A stretch of DNA of 64,000 nt from Nodosilinea sp. FACHB-141 (GTDB taxonomy: Bacteria; Cyanobacteriota; Cyanobacteriia; Phormidesmidales; Phormidesmidaceae), in contig NZ_JACJPP010000013.1 in the NCBI RefSeq assembly GCF_014696135.1, positions 454,606-518,605 of the forward strand. Reading direction: 5' to 3'. Under the pieces are notes generated by a model. That model was not told the DNA's origin, did not search any database, and was given only the letters and a program-made list of their open reading frames with translations. A program made the translations under genes and the position numbers. Below, piece by piece: positions 8,484 through 19,113 of the stretch (positions within the stretch are counted from its first letter, which is position 1; every line of letters begins with the position of its first letter).

Positions 8484-9521
8484 CTAGAGCAGGTGCTTTT
8501 GCAGGCGCTGAACGATCTTGTACATTTCGGGCAGGCGACGGTACACCGCTGAGGCCTTGAGAGAGACTTTATGGGGCAGAGCCGGTGAGCCGGTAACGAT
8601 TTCGCCGGGGGCGACGTCGCCATGGATGCCGGCTTTGGCTGTGGCGATCGCGCCTTCACCAATCACGGCCTGGTTGGCGATGCCCACCTGGCCCGCCAAA
8701 ATCACTCGGTTGCCGATGGTAACGCCACCGGCCATGCCCACTTGCCCCGCCATCACTACCCCTTCGCCCACCTGGCAGCCGTGGGCAATATGCACCAGGT
8801 TGTCGAGCTTGGTACCGCGCCCCACGCGAGTCGTGCCTACGGCAGGGCGATCGATGGTGGAGTTGCTGCCCACCCGCACGCCGTCTTCAATGACGACAAT
8901 ACCCGACTGCTCCATTTTCTCCCAGCCGTGGGGGGTGGGCACAAAGCCAAAGCCCTCGGCCCCAACCACGGCGCCGCTGTGGATAGCGCAGTCGGCGCCG
9001 ATCTGGGTACGCTCGTGGATGGTGCAGTTGGCGTGCAGCACGGTGCGATCGCCCACCCGCACCTGGGGATAGACTACCACGTTGGGATGAACGCAGACCC
9101 CCTCTCCCAAGTAGACTCCGGCTTGGATTACCGCGTTGGCTCCGATGGAGACATTTTCACCACAGGTGGCCGTGGGATCAATCACGGCGGTGGGGTGGAT
9201 ACCAGGAGCAGGTTGGTACGGCGTATAGAACAGCGCAATGGCCCGGGCAAAGGCCAGGCGCGGGTCAGGGGTGCTGAGCCAAGCGATGCCACGTTCGGTG
9301 GCCTTGGCCTGCAACACAGGATTTTGAGGCAAAATCAGAGCGTTGGTTTGGGTAGTCCCTACAAAGCTGGCGAACTTATCTCCCTCGATGTAGCTCAGCA
9401 TGCCGACCAAGGCCTGGTCGACGGCTGCCACCCCAGCAATATCAGGATCGTGGCCGGGGTTGGCAGTCAGACTAGAAGCGGCGGTAATCTGGATTTTGTC
9501 GGCAATGGTGCTGAACTTCAT
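8484..9521 (-). CDS. lpxD: UDP-3-O-acylglucosamine N-acyltransferase
   Basis: Adds the N-linked 3-hydroxyacyl chain to UDP-3-O-acyl-glucosamine in lipid A synthesis, using acyl-ACP. The 345-residue protein has the N-terminal uridine-binding domain (to ~100), then a long left-handed beta-helix of hexapeptides ([40 protein letters not shown]) with the catalytic-His-type segment [14 protein letters not shown], and a C-terminal helix ending LQKHLL. Length is normal. It follows the rlmD stop by 37 bases on the same strand. Other lpx genes are not in the window. Confidence 0.94.
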   Translation of the reverse strand: MKFSTIADKIQITAASSLTANPGHDPDIAGVAAVDQALVGMLSYIEGDKFASFVGTTQTNALILPQNPVLQAKATERGIAWLSTPDPRLAFARAIALFYTPYQPAPGIHPTAVIDPTATCGENVSIGANAVIQAGVYLGEGVCVHPNVVVYPQVRVGDRTVLHANCTIHERTQIGADCAIHSGAVVGAEGFGFVPTPHGWEKMEQSGIVVIEDGVRVGSNSTIDRPAVGTTRVGRGTKLDNLVHIAHGCQVGEGVVMAGQVGMAGGVTIGNRVILAGQVGIANQAVIGEGAIATAKAGIHGDVAPGEIVTGSPALPHKVSLKASAVYRRLPEMYKIVQRLQKHLL

Positions 9522-9558
9522 AGGAGCTGAGAGAAACGCAGTAAAACCAATCTGGCTT

Positions 9559-10926
9559 TTACGCTACCAGAAATGCGACGCATTCTACGTGGGGGGTCTG
9601 GGGAAAGAAGTCGGCGGGTTGGGCCTTGGTTAGGGTATAACCGCCTTCATCTCGCAGAATTTTGAGGTCGCGAGCCAGGGTAGCCGGGTCACAGCTCATG
9701 TAGACGATGCGGGGTGGACGAAGTTCGATCAGAGCATCAAGCACAAAGCGATCGCAGCCCTTACGGGGCGGATCAAGCACGACGATATCCAGTGGATCGC
9801 TGAGGCTAGCGGCAGCCTCGACCAGCAATGCCCCCACATCTCCAGCGCGAAATTCGACATTATCAATACCGTTGAGCCCTGCGTTGGTCAAGCCCTGAGC
9901 TACGGCTTCGGACTGAACTTCTAAACCCATCACCCGCTTGGCCTGTTGAGCCAGGGGCAGAGTCAAGGTGCCCACGCCGCAGTAGGCGTCAATAATGGTT
10001 TCGCTGCCGGTGAGCTGTAGCTCGTCCAGAATAATCTGCAACACCTGCTCAGCCTGCTCGGTATTGACCTGAAAGAACGTAGTGGCATGAATGCGAAACC
10101 GCAGCCCGGCAAAGATTTCTTCGATGTAGGGCACGCCGTCAATCACTAGGGTTTCGGCACCAAAAATGGCGTTGGTCTTGTCGGGGTTGAGGTTGACACA
10201 CACGCCGACAAGATCAGGGTAACGCTCTCGCCACTCCTGGGCCTGCAATTCTACATCCTTGAGATTAGGCGCAGTGGATACCAGGGTTAGCAGCATCTGT
10301 CCGGTGCGGCGGCCCACCCGCAGCGACAGGTGGCGCAGCCTGCCTTGGTGCTTGCTTTCGCTATAGATCGACCAGCCCCGCTCCTGAATGTCGCGCTTGA
10401 CCTCAGCCAGTAGCGGGTTCAGACGCTCGTCCTGCACGGGGCACTGGTTGAGGTTAACCAGCTTGTGGCTGCCCTGGCGAAAATAGCCGGCCTTGACCTG
10501 ACCTTCGGGCGATCGCCCCAGGGGGTAGGTTGCCTTGTTGCGGTAGCTCAAAGGAGCATCAGAAGCCAAAATCGGCAGCACATTGGGCTTTTCAAAGCCA
10601 CCTATACGCGTAAAGGCATCGAGCACCTGCTGCTGTTTAGCCGCTAGTTGGGAGGGATAGCTGATGGACTGCCACTGACAACCGCCGCACTTGTCAGCTA
10701 CGATGCAGGCTGCCCGAATGCGATCGGGAGAAGGGGTCAGCAACTGCCGCACCTTGGCCCGACCAAAGGTAGGCTTAGCCTGCAATAATCGTGCCCGCAC
10801 CAAGTCGCCAGGTACGGTATCGGGTACAAATACCACCCGATCCTGCCAGCGGCCGATGCCATCACCGCTGCTACTCAGGTCAGTAATTTCCAGATCAAGG
10901 GTTTCCCCTTGCTGCCACTGGTCCAT
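9559..10926 (-). CDS. rlmD: 23S rRNA (uracil-C5)-methyltransferase, RlmD/TrmA family
   Basis: A 455-residue SAM-dependent RNA m5U methyltransferase. Domains in order: N-terminal TRAM (residues ~1-62), a four-cysteine iron-sulfur site (C74, C80, C83, C162, spaced as in RumA), and a C-terminal methyltransferase fold with [20 protein letters not shown] and the VVLDPPRKG motif. The catalytic cysteine is in [12 protein letters not shown]. The iron-sulfur set favours RlmD/RumA-like 23S rRNA modification over tRNA TrmA, although RlmCD-type dual targets exist. It is the first gene of the probable rlmD-lpxD-hypothetical operon. Confidence 0.9.
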   Translation of the reverse strand: MDQWQQGETLDLEITDLSSSGDGIGRWQDRVVFVPDTVPGDLVRARLLQAKPTFGRAKVRQLLTPSPDRIRAACIVADKCGGCQWQSISYPSQLAAKQQQVLDAFTRIGGFEKPNVLPILASDAPLSYRNKATYPLGRSPEGQVKAGYFRQGSHKLVNLNQCPVQDERLNPLLAEVKRDIQERGWSIYSESKHQGRLRHLSLRVGRRTGQMLLTLVSTAPNLKDVELQAQEWRERYPDLVGVCVNLNPDKTNAIFGAETLVIDGVPYIEEIFAGLRFRIHATTFFQVNTEQAEQVLQIILDELQLTGSETIIDAYCGVGTLTLPLAQQAKRVMGLEVQSEAVAQGLTNAGLNGIDNVEFRAGDVGALLVEAAASLSDPLDIVVLDPPRKGCDRFVLDALIELRPPRIVYMSCDPATLARDLKILRDEGGYTLTKAQPADFFPQTPHVECVAFLVA

Positions 10927-11143
10927 GGCCGTACTCCTGCTGTGCTTGTGCTCATCTGCCTATCGACTGTAGCAAGGGAAACGACCGATGGGGTGACCCG
11001 TGACCTAACGAAACCCAACCCGTCAGCTAGAAAAGAGGGGAAGAACCCAACTGTGAACGATCTAAGCCCTAAAGAGTAGAATTTTCGGGGGCACCTGAAC
11101 CTAGCCCTTTAACCCAAATCGGTGAAGACAAGCAGGTTCGTAC

Positions 11144-11317
11144 CTAATCTTCGTCGCGCAAAGCCTCTATAGTTTCAGCACTGAGCAGAGGTTTAAGCTG
11201 GGCCTGCACAGTTTCCGGTTGATTATCCCAAAGCATTTTACAAAAGGCACTTTTGCCCTGCTGGCTGGCCTGGTTAAAGACGCTGGCCAATTTTTCACAG
11301 TTGGTAGTATCGCCCAT
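11144..11317 (-). CDS. Small cytoplasmic protein, 57 residues
   Basis: A short frame downstream of nothing obvious on its strand: MGDTTNCEKLASVFNQASQQ..., ending ...AETIEALRDED. It is helical, acidic at the C-terminus, and has protein-like composition. The Met at 11317 is favoured over a GTG/ATG five codons upstream. No family name is recognised; sequences of this look occur as orphan small proteins in cyanobacteria. No strong ribosome site is visible. It precedes the rlmD operon region and follows the clpC terminator on the opposite side. Moderate-to-low confidence. Confidence 0.45.
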   Translation of the reverse strand: MGDTTNCEKLASVFNQASQQGKSAFCKMLWDNQPETVQAQLKPLLSAETIEALRDED

Positions 11318-11393
11318 AGTGAAACCTGTCAAATGGTGCTGTCAGCATACCGGCTCTGGGCCGCTGTCGCATGCCCCTTAGACGTGAACAATA

Positions 11394-11423
11394 AAATGCC
11401 GTCCTCCTAGGAGAACGGCATTT
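11394..11423 (-). terminator. Terminator after clpC
   Basis: On the minus strand: a 14-bp stem AAATGCCGTTCTCC/GGAGGACGGCATTT with one G-U wobble and a two-base loop, 26 bases after the clpC stop. Confidence 0.85.
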
Positions 11424-11449
11424 CTAACAACAGATGATTAGGCCAACGC

Positions 11450-13915
11450 CTAGCTCTCGGCGGAGATCAGCTCTCGACGCTGCTCGGCTTGAATAACGAC
11501 CTTGCCGCTGTCGTCCACATCGACGGTAGCTGTATCGCCATCGCCCAAACGACCAGAGAGAATCTCTTCGGCTAGGGTGTCTTCGAGCAGTCGCATAATC
11601 GCCCGACGCAGCGGCCGCGCCCCGTAGCTGGGGTTGTAGCCTTCTTCCACTAAGCGCTCCTTGAAGCGCTCGGTGACCTGGAGGTGAATGTTCTTCTCGG
11701 TAAGTCGACCGAACACCTCCTTGAGCAGAATGTCGGAGATCTCCTTGACCTCGTCTTTAGTGAGCTGACGGAAGACGATGATCTCGTCAAGGCGGTTGAG
11801 GAATTCAGGCCGGAAGTACTGCTTGAGTTCTTCGTTGACCAGGGAGCGAATGCGGTTGTACTGCGACTCGGCCTGGTCTTGCTCAAACTCGAAGCCGAGG
11901 CCACCGCCACCCTTCTCGATGACTTTAGAACCAATGTTGGAAGTCATGATCAGCAGGGTGTTCTTGAAGTCGACCGTGCGGCCTTTGGCGTCAGTCAGAC
12001 GGCCGTCTTCTAGAATTTGCAGCAGCATGTTGAAGACATCGGGGTGAGCCTTCTCAATTTCGTCGAATAGCACCACGGTGTAGGGCCGACGACGTACGGC
12101 TTCTGTTAGCTGACCGCCTTCGTTGTAGCCGACGTAGCCCGGAGGAGAACCAATCAGCTTGGAAACCGTATGGCGCTCCATAAACTCGGACATGTCCAAG
12201 CGAATCATGGAATCTTCGGAGCCGAAGAAGTAGGCAGCCAGAGACTTAGCTAGCTCGGTTTTACCAACCCCAGTGGGGCCAGAGAACACAAAGCTGGCAA
12301 TCGGCCGGTTGGGGTTTTTGAGGCCGACTCGGGCACGGCGAATGGCTCGGGAAATGGCCCTTACCGCTTCGTCTTGGCCGATTAGCCGCTGGTGCAGGGT
12401 ATCTTCCATGTGCAGCAGCTTCTCGGACTCGGATTCGGTGAGTTTGCTCACCGGCACCCCAGTCCAGGAGGCGACGATATGGGCAATGTCTTCTTCGCCC
12501 ACCACAGGCATGTCTTCACCGCCAGCGTCTTCATTGACCTTGTTCTGGGCGATCGCCCGAATCTCGGCCTTGATCTCCATCTCGCGATCGCGCAGTTCCC
12601 CAGCTTTGTCAAAGTCCTGGGAACGCACAGCGTTGTCTTTGTCCTTCAACACCTGGCGCAGCTCGCGATCGAGCTCCTTCGCGGCTGGAGGTAGCTGGGA
12701 ATTGAGGAGACGAACGCGGGAGCCCGCTTCGTCGATCAGGTCGATGGCCTTATCAGGCAGGAAGCGATCGGCGATATAGCGATCCGACAGCTTGGCAGCT
12801 GCCTCCAGAGCATCGTCAGAGATCTTCAGCTTGTGGTGCTGCTCGTAGCGATCGCGCAGGCCGTGGAGAATCTCAATAGTTTCATCCACGCTAGGCTCGC
12901 CCACCATCACCGGCTGAAAGCGGCGCTCAAGGGCAGCGTCGCGCTCGATGTGCTTGCGGTACTCATCCAGGGTGGTGGCCCCAATGCACTGCAGCTCGCC
13001 CCGTGCCAGGGCAGGCTTGAGGATGTTAGCGGCGTCGATCGCCCCTTCAGCAGCCCCCGCCCCAATTAGGGTGTGGACTTCGTCGATCACCAGGATGACA
13101 TTGCCCGCGGTGCGGATCTCATCCATGATTTTTTTCAGACGCTCTTCAAACTCGCCTCGGTACTTGGTACCAGCCACCAGCAGACCGATATCAAGGGTCA
13201 CCACACGGCGGTCTTCAAGGATATCGGGCACGTCACCGTTGCCGATGCGCTGGGCTAGGCCCTCGGCGATCGCGGTTTTACCCACGCCAGGCTCACCAAT
13301 TAACACCGGGTTGTTTTTGGTGCGGCGACCCAGAATCTGAATGACGCGCTCAATTTCTTTCTGACGACCGACCACCGGATCGAGCTTGCCGTCGGCGGCC
13401 ATTTGGGTCAGGTTAGAGCCAAATTCATCCAGAGTGGGGGTCTTGGTGCGCCCACCACTGCTTCCGGCAGACACCTCTGCTGTCTCACCCAGCATGCGAA
13501 TCACCTGAGTGCGTACCTTAGACAGGTCAACGCCCAAGTTTTCGAGAACGCGGGCCGCGACCCCCTCGCCTTCGCGGATCAGTCCTAGGAGCAGGTGCTC
13601 GGTGCCAATGTAATTGTGGCCGAGCTGACGGGCCTCTTCCAAGGAGAGTTCAAGCACACGCTTGGCTCGGGGGGTAAAAGGAATTTCAACGGCTACAAAG
13701 CCGGAGCCACGACCAATGATCTTTTCAACTTCAATGCGCGCATCCTTGAGGTTGACGCCCATTGACTTTAAGACCTTGGCGGCTACGCCCGTGCCTTCTC
13801 CAATTAACCCCAGGAGAATCTGCTCAGTACCCACAAAGTTGTGGCCGAGCCGACGAGCTTCCTCCTGAGCCAGCATGATGACCTTGATTGCTTTTTCTGT
13901 GAAGCGTTCAAACAT
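11450..13915 (-). CDS. clpC: ATP-dependent Clp protease ATP-binding subunit ClpC
   Basis: A Hsp100 AAA+ unfoldase of 821 residues that feeds substrates to ClpP and, in cyanobacteria and plastids, handles protein quality control. Seen: two N-terminal Clp repeat motifs ([18 protein letters not shown] and [18 protein letters not shown]), first nucleotide-binding domain with [13 protein letters not shown], a UVR-containing middle region ([15 protein letters not shown]), second nucleotide-binding domain with [13 protein letters not shown], and the C-terminal D2-small domain. The ATG at 13915 ([10 protein letters not shown]) is the standard family start; five upstream codons are excluded. Single gene with its own terminator. 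Confidence 0.97.
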   Translation of the reverse strand: MFERFTEKAIKVIMLAQEEARRLGHNFVGTEQILLGLIGEGTGVAAKVLKSMGVNLKDARIEVEKIIGRGSGFVAVEIPFTPRAKRVLELSLEEARQLGHNYIGTEHLLLGLIREGEGVAARVLENLGVDLSKVRTQVIRMLGETAEVSAGSSGGRTKTPTLDEFGSNLTQMAADGKLDPVVGRQKEIERVIQILGRRTKNNPVLIGEPGVGKTAIAEGLAQRIGNGDVPDILEDRRVVTLDIGLLVAGTKYRGEFEERLKKIMDEIRTAGNVILVIDEVHTLIGAGAAEGAIDAANILKPALARGELQCIGATTLDEYRKHIERDAALERRFQPVMVGEPSVDETIEILHGLRDRYEQHHKLKISDDALEAAAKLSDRYIADRFLPDKAIDLIDEAGSRVRLLNSQLPPAAKELDRELRQVLKDKDNAVRSQDFDKAGELRDREMEIKAEIRAIAQNKVNEDAGGEDMPVVGEEDIAHIVASWTGVPVSKLTESESEKLLHMEDTLHQRLIGQDEAVRAISRAIRRARVGLKNPNRPIASFVFSGPTGVGKTELAKSLAAYFFGSEDSMIRLDMSEFMERHTVSKLIGSPPGYVGYNEGGQLTEAVRRRPYTVVLFDEIEKAHPDVFNMLLQILEDGRLTDAKGRTVDFKNTLLIMTSNIGSKVIEKGGGGLGFEFEQDQAESQYNRIRSLVNEELKQYFRPEFLNRLDEIIVFRQLTKDEVKEISDILLKEVFGRLTEKNIHLQVTERFKERLVEEGYNPSYGARPLRRAIMRLLEDTLAEEILSGRLGDGDTATVDVDDSGKVVIQAEQRRELISAES

Positions 13916-14114
13916 GATGGTATTAATCACCTGGTGCGTGCCGGATAGGCAAATTCTAGCACAGTGATTTTTGTCAGTTGTGCCCTACTAAACAGGCGGT
14001 TTACCGCGCTTCCTTCAACTACTCCTTTGGGCTTAGAAATTAATTGGGATCGCCAACTGTCAATAGATTGAGTTTGTAAAAAATGTAAATTTTCTCAACT
14101 TTAAAGGTTCGGTT

Positions 14115-14801
14115 TTATGTTCGGTTGAGGGGCAATTTTTTGTTTGTTATCTGCCATCCTTGCCGCTTCAAGCGATCGCTCACCGCACTGCGTTGCTGCC
14201 AGAGTTGATCACGAAATTCAGCGGTTTTGAGGGATTTTTGCCACAGAATCAGGGCATCTTCACCGTCGGCATAGTAGTGACGACGACGACCTAAAGTCTC
14301 GAACCCAAAGCTCTCGTAGAGGGCCAAAGCACGACTGTTAGAGGGGCGCACTTCTAGGGTGGCGCGGGTGAGGGGGCGCTCACTGGCATCTACTAGAAGA
14401 TTCACCAGCAGCCATTTCCCCAGCCCCCGCCGTTGATAGCGGGGATCGACGGCCAGTACGGTGATGTGGGCCTCATCCAAAATTGCCCAGTAGCAGCCCA
14501 GGCCGAGGAGAGTGGGCTCGTCACTAAGCTCTAGGCTTGATGCTGAGCTGGGCTGTGGCTTTGCATTTTCTGAACCCGAAGCCATTTTCAGGGCAGCCAT
14601 CGACGCCGTCGATAGATCGGCCTGATTCTCTTGGATACTATGAGGTCTATGCACCAGCATAAGCAGACAGCTGTTGGGGCTATCCAACTCACGCCCATAG
14701 CCCTCCGCTGACCAAAGCCCCCCTAAGGTGCGCTGGTCAAGGTCTACCAGGGCAGCAATGTCGTCGTGGCACGGAGTCTGGCAAGAGAGATAGCCCACCA
14801 A
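14115..14801 (-). CDS. rimI: Ribosomal protein alanine N-acetyltransferase, RimI-like
   Basis: A GNAT acetyltransferase, about 228 residues. The acetyl-CoA site is clear: ITVLAVDPRYQRRGLGKWLL, followed by TLEVRPSNSRALALYESFGF and RRRHYYADGEDALILWQ, the RimI hallmarks. The N-terminus resembles relatives (ALVDLDQRTLGGLWSAEGYG). No ATG fits; TTG at 14801 or GTG at 14798 is proposed, and the frame further upstream is antisense to lysA. Between the N-terminal part and the GNAT core is a ~40-residue Ser/Ala-rich insertion (residues ~85-125) with no domain similarity. The C-terminus carries a ~25-residue basic tail. It is divergent from lysA. Confidence 0.8.
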   Translation of the reverse strand: MVGYLSCQTPCHDDIAALVDLDQRTLGGLWSAEGYGRELDSPNSCLLMLVHRPHSIQENQADLSTASMAALKMASGSENAKPQPSSASSLELSDEPTLLGLGCYWAILDEAHITVLAVDPRYQRRGLGKWLLVNLLVDASERPLTRATLEVRPSNSRALALYESFGFETLGRRRHYYADGEDALILWQKSLKTAEFRDQLWQQRSAVSDRLKRQGWQITNKKLPLNRT

Positions 14802-14976
14802 CTTTACGGCTTTTATTTCTAGGGCAAGAAAACTGGCACAGCCCTTAATTGTACACTGGGGGTTGGGGTCAGGGGTGCAATGGGCAAAGACTGGTTGGGT
14901 CGGGCGATCGCCAGTTCCAGGCCACAGCTGTCTCAAATCAATCCTCGAACAACGTTTTTCTGTGAGCGCAACGTCT

Positions 14977-16392
14977 ATGGTTTCGACTTCTCCCTTGCCG
15001 GCCTCGATCGCCGACAGCCGCCAGTACCTCCCCCCAGCCAACCCCGAAGCAACGCTGTCCCCCAACCAGCAGTTGTTGCCCCTGACCGCCACCACCACCC
15101 CGGACGACCATTTGAGCGTCGGCGGCTGCGACGTGGTGGACTTGGTCGAGCGCTTTGGCACTCCTCTATATATTCTCGACGACCACACCCTGCGCACTGC
15201 CTGCCGTCAGTACCGCCAGGGGTTTGAGCGCTACTACCCCGGCGAGGCGCTCGTGATCTACGCGTCGAAAGCCTGGAATTGTCTAGCGGTATGTGCCGTT
15301 GTCACCGATGAGGGGTTAGGTATTGACGTGGTGTCGGCGGGCGAACTGCTCACGGCCACCGGAGCCGGAGCCGACCCCGATCGCATCTATTTCCACGGCA
15401 ACAACAAGTCGTTTGAAGAGCTGACTCTAGCGGTCGAGGTGGGCTGCCGAGTGGTGGTCGATAACTGGCATGAACTTAAGAGCCTGGGCGAGCTGGCCAC
15501 CCAAGCGGGTAAAACCGTGCCGGTTTTGCTGCGGGTTACCCCCGGCATTGAGTGTCACACCCACGAATACATTCGCACCGGCCACCTCGACAGCAAGTTT
15601 GGCTTTGACCCCGACCAGATCGAAGCGGTATTTGAGTTCCTCGCGAGCCAGCCCCAGCTTCAGTGTTTGGGAGTCCACGCCCACATTGGCTCGCAGATTT
15701 TTGAGCTGAATCCCCACACCGACCTGGGTGGCGTCATGGCCCAGTGGGTGGTGACGGCCCAGCGCTACGGGCTCACTCTAACAGAACTGGATGTGGGCGG
15801 TGGTCTGGGCATTCGCTACACCGAGGGCGATGACCCACCGAGCATTGACACCTGGGTGAAGACTGTGTGCGAGAGCGTGATCGCGGCCTGTGCAGCTCAC
15901 GATATTCCGCTGCCCAAGCTGCTGTGCGAACCGGGGCGATCGCTAATTGGCTCCGCCTGCGTCACCGCCTACCGAGTGGGCAGCCAGAAGGTGATCCCCG
16001 GCATGCGCACCTACGTGGCTATTGACGGCGGCATGTCTGACAACCCTCGCCCCATCACCTACCAGTCGGTATACCGGGCGCTGGTGGCCAACCGCATGAC
16101 GGCCCCCCTAGCCGAAACCGTAACCCTAGCCGGTAAGCACTGCGAGTCTGGAGATATTCTAATTAAGGATGCGGCCCTGCCCGAGTTGAAGAGTGGCGAT
16201 GTGGTTACTATTGCAGGCACGGGTGCCTACAATTACAGCATGGCTTCGAACTACAATCGGGTGCCGCGGCCTGCGGCGGTGCTGGTGGCCGATGGCGATG
16301 CTGCCCTGATTATTCGCCGAGAAACCGTGGCGGATCTGATTCGGCAAGACTGTCTGCCCGAAACCCTCAGGCCGAAAGCAAAGTCTACCTAG
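14977..16392 (+). CDS. lysA: Diaminopimelate decarboxylase
   Basis: A PLP-dependent fold-III decarboxylase that converts meso-diaminopimelate to lysine, the last step of lysine synthesis. Length is 471 residues. Seen: the PLP-binding lysine in VIYASKAWNC (K98), HAHIGSQI, the GGGLGIRY glycine loop, the EPGRSLIGSA phosphate site, and GKHCESGDIL with the catalytic cysteine. The ATG at 14977 (MVSTSPLPAS) is used; an in-frame upstream stretch would add 38 unlikely residues. It leads the run lysA, cdaA, uppS, an order often seen in cyanobacteria. Confidence 0.95.
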   Translation: MVSTSPLPASIADSRQYLPPANPEATLSPNQQLLPLTATTTPDDHLSVGGCDVVDLVERFGTPLYILDDHTLRTACRQYRQGFERYYPGEALVIYASKAWNCLAVCAVVTDEGLGIDVVSAGELLTATGAGADPDRIYFHGNNKSFEELTLAVEVGCRVVVDNWHELKSLGELATQAGKTVPVLLRVTPGIECHTHEYIRTGHLDSKFGFDPDQIEAVFEFLASQPQLQCLGVHAHIGSQIFELNPHTDLGGVMAQWVVTAQRYGLTLTELDVGGGLGIRYTEGDDPPSIDTWVKTVCESVIAACAAHDIPLPKLLCEPGRSLIGSACVTAYRVGSQKVIPGMRTYVAIDGGMSDNPRPITYQSVYRALVANRMTAPLAETVTLAGKHCESGDILIKDAALPELKSGDVVTIAGTGAYNYSMASNYNRVPRPAAVLVADGDAALIIRRETVADLIRQDCLPETLRPKAKST

Positions 16393-16487
16393 TCAGCTAA
16401 CCGTTGCTAGTCTTGGGCGGGGTTTTGCCAGGGGGCTGTCCGGGCCACCCATCAGATAGCTGCTCAGACACCACCCTTTAATGCTGC

Positions 16488-17408
16488 ATGAACTATCTCT
16501 GGGAGCAATGGCTAACAAACCTTGACCAGGTTAGGTTCGTGCTTCAAGCGCTCGACATTGCGCTAGTGCTGCTGCTGAGCTATGTGGTGCTGGTGATCAT
16601 TGGCGAGAAGCGCACCCTGTGGATGGTGCGGGGGCTGATTTTTCTGATGCTGGCGGCAGCCCTGAGCAAGTTCTTGGGGCTAGCACTGCTTGGCTTTGTG
16701 CTCGATAAACTGGTGATTGGCTCGGCGGTGGCCATGGCCTTTATGCTCCAGGGGGAGTTTCGCCGCCTGCTGGAGCTACTGGGCCAGGGGCGAGTATGGG
16801 AATTGCTCAGTCCCTCGCGGGAGGCCATGCCTCAGCCCGACAACGTGATCGATGAAATTGTTGACGCCGTCAAGGAGCTGTCCCAAAACCGCACCGGGGC
16901 GCTGCTGATTCTCGAAATCGACAAGCTGATTGACGAGCGAGACTTTACGGTGCCGGGGGTGCGCATCAATGCGGAAGTGTCGAAGGAACTGATTCAAACC
17001 ATTTTTCAAACCAGCACCCTGCTGCACGATGGGGCCATGCTGGTGCGGGGTTCGCGAGTTGCGGCAGCGGGAGTAATTTTGCCCATTTCAGAGCGAGTAG
17101 CTTCGCGCCAGCTGGGCACTCGCCACCGAGCGGCGATGGGTATTACCGAACGAGTAGAGCATTGTATCTGTGTTGTGGTATCTGAAGAGACGGGCTCTAT
17201 TTCGCTGGCGGAAGGCGGTATTCTAGATCGGCCTCTAACTAGCAGTCGTCTGCGCAGTATTCTGCGGTCTAAGTTTTCTAAATCGGTAGATCGCGAGGCG
17301 GTGGCGCCCCAGCTCAGAAGCCTTGGTCGGCGGCTGGGCAGCCTTGGAGTTAACTACGTACTGCGCTTGTTTCGTCTCCCCTCATCGTCTCCCCGAGAGA
17401 AAAAATGA
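16488..17408 (+). CDS. cdaA: Diadenylate cyclase (c-di-AMP synthase), CdaA type
   Basis: Makes cyclic di-AMP from two ATP at the inner membrane. The 306-residue protein has three N-terminal membrane helices (~20-90), a linker, and a DisA_N catalytic domain with the DGA motif at 181-183 ([11 protein letters not shown]) and RHR at 212-214 ([11 protein letters not shown]). Length is normal for CdaA. In cyanobacteria c-di-AMP has been linked to osmotic balance, potassium and night-time survival. It overlaps uppS by four bases (ATGA), so the two are translationally coupled. No CdaR/GlmM partner is adjacent. Confidence 0.94.
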   Translation: MNYLWEQWLTNLDQVRFVLQALDIALVLLLSYVVLVIIGEKRTLWMVRGLIFLMLAAALSKFLGLALLGFVLDKLVIGSAVAMAFMLQGEFRRLLELLGQGRVWELLSPSREAMPQPDNVIDEIVDAVKELSQNRTGALLILEIDKLIDERDFTVPGVRINAEVSKELIQTIFQTSTLLHDGAMLVRGSRVAAAGVILPISERVASRQLGTRHRAAMGITERVEHCICVVVSEETGSISLAEGGILDRPLTSSRLRSILRSKFSKSVDREAVAPQLRSLGRRLGSLGVNYVLRLFRLPSSSPREKK

Positions 17409-18160
17409 CTACCAAGCCTGTTGTTCGCTACGCCCTACCCGCCGACCTTAAGCCCGATCGCCTACCTCAGCACGTGGCGGTGATTATGGACGGCAACGGG
17501 CGCTGGGCCAAACGCCGGGGGCTGCCACGCATTATGGGCCACCGCCGGGGAGTAGACACCCTCAAAACCCTGCTACGCTGCTGCCGCGACTGGGGTATTG
17601 GGGCGCTGACGGCCTATGCCTTTTCGACGGAAAACTGGGGCCGCCCCGTTGAAGAGGTAGATTTTTTGATGGCGCTGTTTGAGCGGGTGCTGCGCCAGGA
17701 ACTGCTGGAGATGATGGAGGAAAACGTCCGCATTCGCTTTGTGGGCAATCTGGCGGCCCTGCCGCGATCGCTCCAGGGCGAGATTCATCAGGCGGTCACC
17801 CAGACCCAGGGCAACCACGGCATTGAGTTTACGGTGGCTACCAACTATGGTGGTCGGCAGGAGATTGTGCAAGCTTGCCGAGCGATCGCCGAGCAGGTGC
17901 AGCGGGGAGAGCTTAACCCCAACGACATCAGCGAGGAGCTGTTTAGCCGCCACCTGTACACTTCCGAAATTAGCGATCCCGACCTGCTGATTCGCACCAG
18001 CGGCGAAATGCGGATTAGTAACTTTCTGCTGTGGCAGCTAGCCTACGCCGAGATCTACGTGACCGACACCTTGTGGCCAGACTTCGACACCTCAGAGTTT
18101 CACCGAGCGCTCTATGCCTACCAGCAGCGCGATCGCCGCTTTGGCAAGGTCAAGGGATAG
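17405..18160 (+). CDS. uppS: Isoprenyl transferase (undecaprenyl diphosphate synthase)
   Basis: A cis-prenyltransferase of 251 residues that builds the C55 lipid carrier for peptidoglycan and O-antigen precursors from farnesyl diphosphate and IPP. Seen: [17 protein letters not shown] with catalytic D29, [20 protein letters not shown], and the C-terminal [20 protein letters not shown] and [14 protein letters not shown] motifs. Its start codon overlaps the cdaA stop, placing cell-wall carrier synthesis in one operon with c-di-AMP signalling. Confidence 0.96.
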   Translation: MTTKPVVRYALPADLKPDRLPQHVAVIMDGNGRWAKRRGLPRIMGHRRGVDTLKTLLRCCRDWGIGALTAYAFSTENWGRPVEEVDFLMALFERVLRQELLEMMEENVRIRFVGNLAALPRSLQGEIHQAVTQTQGNHGIEFTVATNYGGRQEIVQACRAIAEQVQRGELNPNDISEELFSRHLYTSEISDPDLLIRTSGEMRISNFLLWQLAYAEIYVTDTLWPDFDTSEFHRALYAYQQRDRRFGKVKG

Positions 18161-18293
18161 CGCCTGAGCTTGTCCCAGCAGTCCCTTTCCCTAAAGACCT
18201 CTCCTAGGGGAAGAGAAACTTGGGGCCAAAAAGAACTTTGATGGAAGGGCGCTAGGCGCTGCCCCATTCACTCCAATAAGCATTCAAAAATCT

Positions 18294-18827
18294 ATGAACA
18301 TTCCTACCTGGATCACCGTCTCCCGGCTGCTTGGCGTTCCCCTCCTGCTGGTGCTGCTCCAGGCACCGACGGCTACCCAGCGGTGGTGGGCGGCGGGCAT
18401 CTTCGTGGTGGCGGCGAGCACGGACTGGCTCGATGGCTACCTAGCGCGCCGACTCAGCCAGGTGACCGATTTGGGCAAATTTTTAGACCCGCTGGTGGAC
18501 AAGCTGCTGGTGCTGGCTCCCTTGCTCATGCTGGTGGGGCTGGGCCAAGTGCCTGGTTGGGGCGTGTTTCTGATCGTGGCGCGGGAAATTACTATTTCTG
18601 GCTGGCGAGTTAACCCGGCCATGCAGGGAGGTGCGGTGCCGGGGGCAAACCTGTGGGGCAAGGCCAAAACTGTGGTACAGATTGTGGCGATCGCCCTGCT
18701 CTTGGCCCCGCTACCGGCGGTGTGGGATGGGCCAGCGCAGATTTGCTTTTGGGCAGCGGTGGCGCTGACCCTAGCATCGGGCTTGGTATATCTGTGGCCC
18801 CAAATGCAGCCCAGCCGCAGCGCTTAA
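18294..18827 (+). CDS. pgsA: CDP-diacylglycerol--glycerol-3-phosphate 3-phosphatidyltransferase
   Basis: A membrane enzyme making phosphatidylglycerol phosphate, the precursor of PG, an essential thylakoid lipid required by photosystem II. Length 177 residues with about five hydrophobic helices. The CDP-alcohol phosphotransferase signature is complete: D47-G48-x2-A51-R52-x8-G61-x3-D65-x3-D69. It starts 133 bases after uppS, so may be transcribed with it or alone. Followed by a tRNA gene on the same strand. Confidence 0.93.
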   Translation: MNIPTWITVSRLLGVPLLLVLLQAPTATQRWWAAGIFVVAASTDWLDGYLARRLSQVTDLGKFLDPLVDKLLVLAPLLMLVGLGQVPGWGVFLIVAREITISGWRVNPAMQGGAVPGANLWGKAKTVVQIVAIALLLAPLPAVWDGPAQICFWAAVALTLASGLVYLWPQMQPSRSA

Positions 18828-18918
18828 GCAGGACGGTAGGGCACAATGTCATAAAAAGTCCTGGAGTTACTTCAAGTCTCGGCCGAGTGTCTGCTAAACT
18901 AACGAAGAACTACTTCTT

Positions 18919-19008
18919 GGAAGCGTGGCTGAGTGGTCGAAAGCGCCTCCCTGCTAAGGAGGTAGGGGAGTAAACCTTCCCTCGTGGGTTCAAATCCCAC
19001 CGCTTCCG
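18919..19008 (+). tRNA. tRNA-Ser (anticodon GCU)
   Basis: A class II tRNA with long variable arm. The acceptor stem GGAAGCG (18919-18925) pairs with CGCTTCC (19001-19007), followed by discriminator G as expected for serine. The D-arm contains TGGCTGAGTGGTCGAAAGC, the anticodon loop reads CTGCTAA with anticodon GCT, and the T-loop is GGTTCAAATCC. CCA is not encoded. It reads AGC/AGU codons. Confidence 0.96.
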
Positions 19009-19020
19009 TATTTTGAGTCT

Positions 19021-19064
19021 ACAAAAGCAGCTGGTATGAGTGCTCATACCAGCTGCTTTTGTCT
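19021..19064 (+). terminator. Perfect 20-bp inverted repeat after tRNA-Ser
   Basis: ACAAAAGCAGCTGGTATGAG (19021-19040) and its exact reverse complement (19043-19062) around two bases, ending in TTTTGTCT. It probably terminates the tRNA transcript. Confidence 0.85.
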
Positions 19065-19088
19065 ATAAACTAATAGCTTTTTAAAGAT

Positions 19089-19113
19089 ACAGGAGTACTC
19101 AAGGTTCTCCTGT
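19089..19113 (+). promoter_or_regulatory. Dyad upstream of sbcC (possible operator)
   Basis: ACAGGAG and CTCCTGT form a 7-bp dyad around AGTAC-N5-GTTC. The inner part resembles a LexA box but has a spacer one base too long. It lies 34 bases before the sbcC start. Function uncertain. Confidence 0.3.

Noticed and set aside
8465..8662. N-terminal extension of the hypothetical gene after lpxD
   Set aside because: Overlaps the C-terminus of lpxD in another frame; the ATG at 8464 is the natural start.
14802..15197. N-terminal extension of the rimI frame
   Set aside because: Antisense to lysA and not similar to GNAT proteins.
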